DNA from: SVTX01 sp045577415
GTDB lineage: Bacteria > Bacillota > Clostridia > Oscillospirales > CAG-272
Reading direction: 5' to 3'
Assembly (NCBI GenBank): GCA_045577415.1
Contig: JAZNII010000003.1
Span: 1 to 23,667 of the forward strand
Length of the DNA stretch: 23,667 nt
A program made the translations under genes and the position numbers. The notes under the pieces were generated by a model that made no database searches, was not told the origin of the DNA, and was given only the letters and a program-made list of their open reading frames with translations. Below are positions 1 through 5,605 of this stretch, piece after piece (position 1 is the stretch's first letter; each line of letters begins with the position of its first letter).

Positions 1-417
1 CTTGCCGGTTGGTTCCACTATATGTTCAACCACGTTTACGCTCACCGTCCTTTCCCTAATCCCGAAAAGTGCGTCGACTCGATGATCGACTACTACCATA
101 CTTATCTTAAATCCAGCACGCATTTTGGTAAGAGCATTGGATTTGCTGAGATCGACTGGCTCTTCCTTCTCAACCGCGCGTCCATGCAATGCGGTCACCG
201 CCGCGAGGAGGCAAAGGACTGTATGCGTGATTTCACCGCGATGTATATCGCTTATCTTGAAAAAGATCTTGAAAACGTTTACAAGACCAAGTTCGACGAC
301 CTCCACGCCCTTTTCGGCATGACCTGCGCTCTGGCTGAGATGCAGATCGCCCTCCCCGGAGAGGTCAAGTCATCGAGACCCTTGAAGAACGTCATGGATA
401 GAAGACCCTTTATTTAA
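1..417 (+). CDS. 3' end of an unrecognised gene upstream of the uronate locus (partial)
   Basis: The reading frame is open from base 1, so this is the C-terminal 138 residues of a protein whose start lies left of the window; the ATG at 22 is internal to it. The visible part is rich in aromatic residues and looks all-helical, with alternating helices and short loops, and ends in DRRPFI. There is no membrane segment and no catalytic motif I can name. The helical pattern and the position next to GH88/KduI/KduD genes would suit an alpha/alpha-barrel carbohydrate enzyme, but that is inference only. A strong terminator follows directly, so it ends its own transcript, separate from the kdu operon. 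Function is left unassigned. Confidence 0.75.
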   Translation, partial: LAGWFHYMFNHVYAHRPFPNPEKCVDSMIDYYHTYLKSSTHFGKSIGFAEIDWLFLLNRASMQCGHRREEAKDCMRDFTAMYIAYLEKDLENVYKTKFDDLHALFGMTCALAEMQIALPGEVKSSRPLKNVMDRRPFI

Positions 418-436
418 TTTAAAGACTTAATATTAA

Positions 437-464
437 GAAAACCGCACCCAACGGTGCGGTTTTC
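437..464. terminator. Rho-independent terminator between convergent genes
   Basis: A perfect 12-bp stem GAAAACCGCACC (437-448) pairs with 453-464 around the tetraloop CAAC. T and A tracts are built into the stem ends, so it can serve the gene ending at 417 on the + strand and the araC-type gene ending at 488 on the - strand. Confidence 0.9.
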
Positions 465-487
465 TGCTTGCGTGATCTTTTATCAAT

Positions 488-1336
488 TTATTCATTACCT
501 TTATATTTTCCGGGTGTGACTCCCACGTTTTTTTTGAAAACGCGGATGAATCCCGAATAATCGCCAAATCCGCAGAGCATGGCGGTTTCGGTCACGCTTT
601 TCCCTGCCGCAAGCATCTTTTTTGCCTCGGTTATGCGCTTTGAGGTGATATATTTTGCCACAGTTGTGCCACAATGCTCCGAGAAAAGTCGGCAGAGCTG
701 ATTGACCGACAGATAAGACGCCTTCGCCACGCTTTCAAGGGTCATAGGCTCGCCGTAATTCCTGTTTATGTAATCCATAGCAAGATCCACTGCGGTATGT
801 GAGTGGGAGCGGCTGTCAACTCCCTCGCGCTCAATGATGGCGCGATTGATATCGACCAATATATCTGTCATAATGCCCCGCTTTATCAGATCGTCTCCGT
901 ATCCTCCGTTCTCGGATAGCTTTTCGAGGCGTTTTTTCATTTTCTCTGCTCCCTCGTCGTCGAGATGTACTCTGTGATCGAATCCGTGCTTGTGGGGGTA
1001 AAAGCATTTTGAGAGGTCGGTGTCACGGGTCGAGCAGTTATGCAAAAATTCGGGACTTATCTGAAAAACATATCGGTGAAACTCCGCGTCGCTTTCGTAG
1101 GTTATCTTATGCGCTTCGTATTGATTGATAACAAAAACGTCGTTGTCGCGGACGTCGTATATCTGTCCTCCGATAAGGAAGCTTTTGCCGCCCGACAGAC
1201 AGAAAAAGACCTCACAGCAATCGTGGATATGTATATTGGGGTTGGGGTTTCGCTCCTCGGAGTAATAGACGCCGAAGCTTGCGTTGTCGCAGGCATGGGC
1301 GATGGCGAGTGAGCAGCTTTCAAATACGCATTTCAT
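488..1336 (-). CDS. AraC-family transcriptional regulator, divergent from the kdu operon
   Basis: A 282-residue protein with the usual two-part layout. The N-terminal cupin-like sensor (about 10-130) includes HIHDCCEVFFCLSGG and LIGGQIYDVRDNDVFVIN. The C-terminal AraC/XylS DNA-binding domain (about 183-282) has two helix-turn-helix units, with LESVAKASYLSVNQLCRLF and the family signature around GFGDYSGFIRVFKK. The start was set at 1336 because GAGG lies 8 nt upstream and the product then has normal family length. The frame stays open to 1498, but that extension covers a heptamer repeat and the promoter and gives low-complexity residues. It is transcribed away from the kduI fusion, so it probably senses a uronate or rhamnose-derived ligand and controls that operon; the ligand cannot be read from sequence. 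Confidence 0.9.
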   Translation of the reverse strand: MKCVFESCSLAIAHACDNASFGVYYSEERNPNPNIHIHDCCEVFFCLSGGKSFLIGGQIYDVRDNDVFVINQYEAHKITYESDAEFHRYVFQISPEFLHNCSTRDTDLSKCFYPHKHGFDHRVHLDDEGAEKMKKRLEKLSENGGYGDDLIKRGIMTDILVDINRAIIEREGVDSRSHSHTAVDLAMDYINRNYGEPMTLESVAKASYLSVNQLCRLFSEHCGTTVAKYITSKRITEAKKMLAAGKSVTETAMLCGFGDYSGFIRVFKKNVGVTPGKYKGNE

Positions 1337-1397
1337 TTTCAGGTCCTCGCTTTCTGTGGGGGAATATGTAAAATTGCAATTTAACGGGGAGATAGGC

Positions 1398-1432
1398 GAG
1401 TGCTGAGTGCGGAATGCAGAATGCAGAATGCA
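1398..1432. repeat. Five tandem heptamers in the araC 5' leader
   Basis: GAGTGCT, GAGTGCG, then three identical GAATGCA units follow each other without gaps. The tract lies in the roughly 140-nt untranslated leader of the regulator, between its promoter and its ribosome binding site. Confidence 0.85.
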
Positions 1433-1486
1433 CTCCTTAACGCCTCGACAAATCAAAATTTGAAAACAACGATCTACTGTGTGTCT

Positions 1487-1515
1487 ATTATACCACACAA
1501 TGGTGAGAATTGCAA
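1487..1515 (-). promoter_or_regulatory. Promoter of the araC-type gene
   Basis: On the - strand, TTGCAA (1515-1510), a 17-nt spacer and a perfect TATAAT (1492-1487) preceded by TGG (extended -10). Start of transcription would be near 1480. An inverted repeat TGTGTG (1478-1483)/CACACA (1494-1499) with a 10-nt spacer straddles the -10 box and could be an operator. Confidence 0.75.
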
Positions 1516-1530
1516 CATTTTAATTGAAAT

Positions 1531-1559
1531 TTGACTGTTTTTTTGTAAAAATTTATGCT
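1531..1559 (+). promoter_or_regulatory. Promoter of the kdu operon
   Basis: TTGACT (1531-1536), a 17-nt T/A-rich spacer and TATGCT (1554-1559) give a good -35 and a moderate -10, as expected for an activator-assisted catabolic promoter. The start would fall near 1566, with a leader of about 57 nt ending in AGGAGGT before the ATG at 1623. Confidence 0.65.
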
Positions 1560-1577
1560 AAAATGAAGATGTAGCAT
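1555..1577. promoter_or_regulatory. Candidate operator at the kdu operon start site
   Basis: ATGCTA (1555-1560) and TAGCAT (1572-1577) form a perfect inverted repeat with an 11-nt spacer, centred on the predicted transcription start and overlapping the -10 box. This position suits a repressor rather than an AraC activator. Six-base arms can arise by chance in AT-rich DNA, so it is only a candidate. Confidence 0.35.
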
Positions 1578-1622
1578 TATGTCTATATATTTATTAAAAA
1601 ATTATAATTAGGAGGTACATAA

Positions 1623-3299
1623 ATGCTGACATTAAAGATCACGGATGCGTGCGGCGAGCTGCTGTTCGAGCGTTCGGGAATGAATATCAGCGACTCTTAC
1701 GAGGGCAAGCTTACCCCCGGATGTAATATTCACATTTCACTTCAGAACTGTGAATTTATCGCCGTAAAGCTCGATCCCACACTTGCAGAGAGCATTGTCT
1801 GGGTGCCTAACAAGAGCTTTGATTTCACCATTCCCGCAGCGGGCGTTCTGAGAGCCTGCTACGCGCCCGAAGCTTTCTCGGGAGACGTTCACCCGATCTC
1901 GGTCCGCGAACCCGATGACGAGGAGATCTACGCATACCGTGAGATCTCGCTCAACTCCCACGACCTTCGCGGCAAGAGAAAGACATTCCCCCACGCTACG
2001 GCGAATTTCGTTACTCGTGAGGAGCCTTGCTTCTACGAAAGAAACGCTATCGACGGTGCTATCAACAATCAGGGACACGGCTCCTATCCCTATCACTCTT
2101 GGGCGGGTGGCGCGAGAGATGACATCGCATGGACTATCGATTTCGGCCGTGACGTTGAGGTTGACAAGCTGGTATTTTTCCTGCGCGCCGATTTCGCTCA
2201 TGACCCTATTACGGGTATTCCCCACGACTCTTATTGGAAGAACATCGACATCGAGTTCTCCGACGGCGAGGTCATCCACGGTGAGTTCACCATGGACAAC
2301 ACAGACCTCAACCCCGCTAATTCGACGGGTATCGCTATCGAATTCGAGAAGAAAGTGACTCGTACAATTCACTTATTCAATTTCAGACAGGTTACCGAAG
2401 TGCTTTCCTTTGCGGCGTTGACCCAATTCCAAGCATTCGGAACGTATATTAAGGAGGATTTAAGTAAAATGGAAGTAAGACAGGCATCTAACGCAAAAGA
2501 CGTCAAGCACTACACAACAGAGAGACTTCGCGAGGAGTTCCACATCGCGAACCTTTTCACTAAGGACAACATCAGAATGGTCTACAGCCACATCGACCGT
2601 ATCATCACCGCAGGCCTTATGCCCGTAAGAGCTACTCTCAAGCTCGAGGCAGGCAAGGAGTTGGCAGCTGACTATTTCCTGGAAAGACGTGAGATGGGTT
2701 GTATCAACATCGGCGGCAAGGGTATCATCACCGTTGACGGCGTTGAATACGAGATGAACCCCAGAGACGGTATCTATATCGGTATGGGCAATAAGGACAT
2801 TACTTTCCGTTCTTGCGACGAAAACGAGCCCGCAAAATTCTACGTAAGCTCCTGCCCCGCTCACACCACATACCCTATCGTTAAGATCGACATCGAAAAG
2901 GCGGCTAAGCGTCCTCTCGGTACCGTTGAGGATTGCAACAAGAGAGTAATTAACCAGTACATCCATCCCGCGGTTCTCAAGACCTGTCAGCTTTCCATGG
3001 GTCTGACTCAGCTCGATCCCGGCTCCAACTGGAACACTATGCCCAGCCACACCCATGACAGACGTATGGAGGTATACTTCTACTTCGATATGGGCGAGAA
3101 CGACGTTGTATTCCACATGATGGGCGAACCCACCGAAACACGCCACATCATTATGCACAACGAAGAGGCGGTTATTTCTCCCTCTTGGTCTATCCACTCC
3201 GGTGTTGGTACAAAGAATTATTCCTTTATCTGGGCTATGTGCGGCGAAAACCAGGACTTCGACGACATGGACCACATTCAGACCAAGGATCTTCTTTAA
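1623..3299 (+). CDS. kduI: Beta-rich (F5/8-type C-like) domain fused to 5-keto-4-deoxyuronate isomerase KduI
   Basis: A 558-residue reading frame in two parts. Residues 283-558 are a complete KduI, which isomerises 5-keto-4-deoxyuronate to 3-deoxy-D-glycero-2,5-hexodiulosonate in breakdown of unsaturated uronic acids. Counted from Met283, the metal ligands are H194, H196, E201 (HTHDRRMEVY) and H243, almost the numbering of the 278-residue E. coli enzyme. Residues 1-276 are beta-rich with a jelly-roll look (WTIDFGRDVEVDKLVFF and, at the end, FAALTQFQAFGTY), probably a discoidin-like sugar-binding fold of unknown role. No signal peptide is present. AGGAGGT sits 6 nt before the ATG at 1623. The junction keeps its own ribosome binding site and ATG (2469), so free KduI is likely made as well. 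Whether the fusion is real or a lost stop codon is open. Confidence 0.9.
   Translation: MLTLKITDACGELLFERSGMNISDSYEGKLTPGCNIHISLQNCEFIAVKLDPTLAESIVWVPNKSFDFTIPAAGVLRACYAPEAFSGDVHPISVREPDDEEIYAYREISLNSHDLRGKRKTFPHATANFVTREEPCFYERNAIDGAINNQGHGSYPYHSWAGGARDDIAWTIDFGRDVEVDKLVFFLRADFAHDPITGIPHDSYWKNIDIEFSDGEVIHGEFTMDNTDLNPANSTGIAIEFEKKVTRTIHLFNFRQVTEVLSFAALTQFQAFGTYIKEDLSKMEVRQASNAKDVKHYTTERLREEFHIANLFTKDNIRMVYSHIDRIITAGLMPVRATLKLEAGKELAADYFLERREMGCINIGGKGIITVDGVEYEMNPRDGIYIGMGNKDITFRSCDENEPAKFYVSSCPAHTTYPIVKIDIEKAAKRPLGTVEDCNKRVINQYIHPAVLKTCQLSMGLTQLDPGSNWNTMPSHTHDRRMEVYFYFDMGENDVVFHMMGEPTETRHIIMHNEEAVISPSWSIHSGVGTKNYSFIWAMCGENQDFDDMDHIQTKDLL
2451..2471 (+). promoter_or_regulatory. Internal ribosome binding site and ATG for free KduI
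   Basis: AAGGAGG (2451-2457), an 11-nt spacer and ATG (2469-2471), in frame with the upstream domain. Translation from here gives 276 residues, the normal full length of KduI, so this was almost certainly the ancestral kduI start. Confidence 0.75.
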
Positions 3300-3327
3300 T
3301 TTATAAATTTTGAAAGGAATTATAAAA

Positions 3328-4125
3328 ATGGCTAACAAATTTTCTCTTGAGGGCAAGATCGCCCTCGTAACAGGCGCATCCTACGGCATCGGCTTCGCAA
3401 TCGCTAAGGCTCTCTCCGAGGCGGGCGCAAAAATAGTTTTTAATGACATCAAGCAGGAGTTCGTTGACAAGGGTCTTGCCGCATACGCTGAGGCAGGAAT
3501 CGACGCAAAGGGCTACGTTTGCGACGTAACCGACGAGGACGCAGTTAACGCTATGGTTGCTGATATTGAAGCTACTGTGGGCGTCATCGACATTCTCGTA
3601 AACAACGCAGGTATCATCAAGCGTATTCCCATGTGTGAGATGAGTGCGGCTGAGTTCCGTCAGGTTATCGATGTTGACCTTAACGCTCCCTTTATCTGCG
3701 CAAAGGCAGTTATTCCCTCTATGATCAAGAAGGGTCACGGTAAGATCATCAACATCTGCTCTATGATGAGTGAGCTTGGACGTGAGACCGTTTCGGCTTA
3801 CGCTGCTGCAAAGGGCGGTCTTAAGATGCTTACCAAGAATATCGCATCCGAGTACGGCGAATACAACATTCAGTGTAACGGTATCGGCCCCGGCTACATA
3901 GCTACTCCTCAGACCGCTCCTCTGCGCGAGACCCAGCCCGACGGAAGCCGTCATCCCTTTGACAGCTTCATTATCGCAAAGACCCCCGCGGCTCGTTGGG
4001 GCGACCCCGAGGATCTTGCAGGTCCTGCGGTATTCCTTGCGTCCGACGCGTCTGACTTCGTAAACGGACATATCCTCTACGTTGACGGCGGTATTCTCGC
4101 TTATATCGGCAAACAGCCTAAGTAA
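3328..4125 (+). CDS. kduD: 2-dehydro-3-deoxy-D-gluconate 5-dehydrogenase (KduD), SDR family
   Basis: A 265-residue classical short-chain dehydrogenase. The cofactor loop is TGASYGIG (15-22), the structural NNAG lies at 92-95, and the catalytic residues are S145, Y158 and K162 (YAAAK). KduD reduces the KduI product to 2-keto-3-deoxygluconate with NAD(P)H, which KDG kinase and aldolase would then take into glycolysis; those genes are not in the window. The start at 3328 is chosen over an in-frame TTG at 3310 because AAAGGA (3313-3318) lies 9 nt upstream and MANKFSLEGK is the usual beginning. It follows kduI by 28 nt, so they share a transcript. Its stop codon is part of the first hairpin of the array downstream. 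A gluconate 5-dehydrogenase cannot be excluded by sequence alone, but kduI next to it favours KduD. Confidence 0.92.
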   Translation: MANKFSLEGKIALVTGASYGIGFAIAKALSEAGAKIVFNDIKQEFVDKGLAAYAEAGIDAKGYVCDVTDEDAVNAMVADIEATVGVIDILVNNAGIIKRIPMCEMSAAEFRQVIDVDLNAPFICAKAVIPSMIKKGHGKIINICSMMSELGRETVSAYAAAKGGLKMLTKNIASEYGEYNIQCNGIGPGYIATPQTAPLRETQPDGSRHPFDSFIIAKTPAARWGDPEDLAGPAVFLASDASDFVNGHILYVDGGILAYIGKQPK

Positions 4126-4288
4126 TATTTCAACAGTCGTGAAATATTACAGTGATATGTTTTGCCGATGGCAAAACGTGATATTTCGCTTCGCGAAGTG
4201 ATATTTTCGCTACGCGAAAGTGATATGCTTTACTTGCGAAACAATTCGCAAGTAAAGCGTTAAGGTAGAAATTTGCTTTGCAAATTTC
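4123..4288. repeat. Array of six perfect hairpins, mostly joined by GTGATAT linkers
   Basis: Six back-to-back palindromes fill the kduD-GH88 gap: (1) TAATATTTCA 4123-4132 with 4140-4149, 7-nt loop; (2) GTTTTGCC 4159-4166, loop GAT, 4170-4177; (3) TTCGC 4185-4189, loop TTC, 4193-4197; (4) TTTCGC 4205-4210, loop TAC, 4214-4219; (5) GCTTTACTTGCGAA 4227-4240, loop ACAA, 4245-4258; (6) GAAATTTGC 4268-4276, loop TTT, 4280-4288. Hairpins 2-5 are each preceded by GTGATAT (4152-4158 as part of AGTGATAT, 4178-4184, 4198-4204, 4220-4226). The stems differ in sequence, yet none has a mismatch. No T-run follows any of them, so they are not ordinary terminators. The element lies inside an operon and would be transcribed. 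Confidence 0.92.
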
Positions 4289-4316
4289 AATTTTAAAGCA
4301 TTCGGAGGAAAAACTA

Positions 4317-5468
4317 ATGCATTACGACGAAATTATAGCTCAAAATCAGGCTTGGATAGACGAAACTTGGGCTAAGATCGAGAAAAAGGCGACCAAGGCC
4401 GCGGTCAAGAGCCGCAACAAGATCCCCTACACCACCGATGCCAACGGAGATCATACCGACGTGTCCCGTAACCCTCACATGTGGACCAACGGCTTCTGGG
4501 GTGCTTATATGTGGATGATGTACGAGGCGACGAAGAACGAGGACTTTGCCATCACCGCCAAAAAGTGCGAGGAGATCATGGACGCCTGCTTCAACGATAT
4601 GGACGAGCTTCATCACGACGTTGGCTTTATGTGGCACATCATGTGCGGCGCGAGATACGCGCTGACAGGAGACCGTGCGGCAAGAAACAAGGATCTGCTC
4701 TGCGCTATGACTCTCGCGTCCCGCTTTAAGCTTAACGGCGGCTACATCCGCGCTTGGAACGGCACTTGGAAGGGCGAGGACAATGACGGCTGGACCATCA
4801 TCGACTGTCTTATGAATCTCCCCCTGCTCTTTTGGGCAAGTCGTGAGGTTGGCGACGACAGATTTAAGCAGATCGCAATTTCTCACCTTGACATGGCTAT
4901 GAACCACCATATTCGTCCCGACGGAAGTGTCAACCACATCGTATTCCATGACGTGGAGACAGGCGAGATGACCGGAACTCACCGCGGTCAGGGCTACGCT
5001 GTCGGCTCTACTTGGTCGCGCGGCGCTTCATGGGCGGTCTACGGCTTTGCTCTTGCATACGCTCACACGGGCGACGTTAAATATCTCGACACCGCAAAGA
5101 AGGTCGCAAACGACTTCATCGCAAACCTCGCGGTTGAAAATTGGTTGCCTCTCGTTGATTTCCGCGCGCCCGCAGAGCCTGTTCAGTACGACTCAACGGC
5201 AGCCGCTATCGCCGCTTGCGGATTTATCGAGATAGCAAAGCACTGTCCCGAGCATGAAAAGAAGCTCTATCTTACCGCCGCTATCAACACACTTAAGGCT
5301 ATGGACGAAAAGTTCTGCCGTTGGGGCGACAATATCGACGCCTTCCTCGATTGTGGTAAGGAAATGTACCACGAGGGACAGAGTCATCCCATAATCTACG
5401 GCGACTTCTTCTACGCCGAGGCAATTTTGAAGCTTAAAGGCTCGGAATTTAATCCTTGGACGATCTGA
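4317..5468 (+). CDS. GH88 unsaturated glucuronyl hydrolase
   Basis: A 383-residue cytoplasmic enzyme (no signal peptide) of the alpha6/alpha6-barrel family that hydrates and releases 4-deoxy-4,5-unsaturated uronic acid from the non-reducing end of lyase-made oligosaccharides. The two Asp residues equivalent to the catalytic pair of Bacillus UGL are seen as D101 (LHHDVGFMW) and D163 (TIIDCLMNLPLLFWA). The substrate-binding tract STWSRGASWAVYGFALAY lies near 235; most relatives have GQ where this has GA. Length matches the family. The start is at 4317, with GGAGG (4304-4308) 8 nt upstream; an in-frame TTG at 4278 lies inside hairpin 6 and is rejected. The freed sugar is the substrate chain of KduI and KduD next door. 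Whether it prefers pectic or glycosaminoglycan fragments cannot be told; GH78 beside it favours rhamnogalacturonan. Confidence 0.92.
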   Translation: MHYDEIIAQNQAWIDETWAKIEKKATKAAVKSRNKIPYTTDANGDHTDVSRNPHMWTNGFWGAYMWMMYEATKNEDFAITAKKCEEIMDACFNDMDELHHDVGFMWHIMCGARYALTGDRAARNKDLLCAMTLASRFKLNGGYIRAWNGTWKGEDNDGWTIIDCLMNLPLLFWASREVGDDRFKQIAISHLDMAMNHHIRPDGSVNHIVFHDVETGEMTGTHRGQGYAVGSTWSRGASWAVYGFALAYAHTGDVKYLDTAKKVANDFIANLAVENWLPLVDFRAPAEPVQYDSTAAAIAACGFIEIAKHCPEHEKKLYLTAAINTLKAMDEKFCRWGDNIDAFLDCGKEMYHEGQSHPIIYGDFFYAEAILKLKGSEFNPWTI

Positions 5469-5482
5469 CCACAACAAACCCT

Positions 5483-5508
5483 AATAGGGCGGCAACCGCC
5501 GCCCTATT
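5483..5508 (+). terminator. Intrinsic terminator or attenuator between GH88 and GH78
   Basis: A perfect 11-bp stem AATAGGGCGGC (5483-5493) pairs with 5498-5508 around loop AACC, followed by TTGG and then A-rich sequence. The T-run is short, so read-through into the rhamnosidase gene is likely and it may lower GH78 expression relative to the upstream genes. Confidence 0.75.
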
Positions 5509-5522
5509 TTGGTAAAAATATT

Positions 5523-5605
5523 ATGATCAACAGTAAGAGCATGAATGGAATGTTACCGCAGAGATTCGCTATGAAGCAAAGAATCTTAAAAATGCCACTC
5601 TGACA
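5523..5605 (+). other. Frameshifted 5' coding end of the GH78 gene
   Basis: The GH78 frame continues upstream of its first ATG (5606) with good protein sequence, starting EHEWNVTAEIRYEAKNL, until a TAA at 5534. An ATG at 5523 opens another frame encoding MINSK. Adding one A to the AA at 5535-5536 joins them as MINSKEHEWNVTAEIRY and removes the stop, giving a 678-residue protein. This is a one-base loss in a short A tract, either real or a sequencing error. No clear ribosome binding site precedes 5523 or 5606. Confidence 0.7.

Noticed and set aside
1337..1498. N-terminal extension of the AraC-type protein
   Set aside because: The open frame there covers a heptamer repeat and the gene's own promoter, while a ribosome binding site and normal family length support the start at 1336.
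3310..3327. TTG start for kduD
   Set aside because: It lies on the ribosome binding site of the ATG at 3328, which gives the usual N-terminus.
2460..3356. Long open frame on the - strand opposite KduI, and similar ones opposite kduD, GH88, capG, the Fe-dehydrogenase and PEP mutase
   Set aside because: They mirror strongly coded genes with recognisable motifs, have no ribosome binding sites and show no family features; they arise from biased codon use.
4123..4288. CRISPR array
   Set aside because: The repeated 7-mer is far too short, the units between are palindromes rather than unique spacers, and no cas gene is present.
4278..4316. TTG start for GH88
   Set aside because: It lies inside hairpin 6 and has no ribosome binding site; the ATG at 4317 has GGAGG 8 nt before it.
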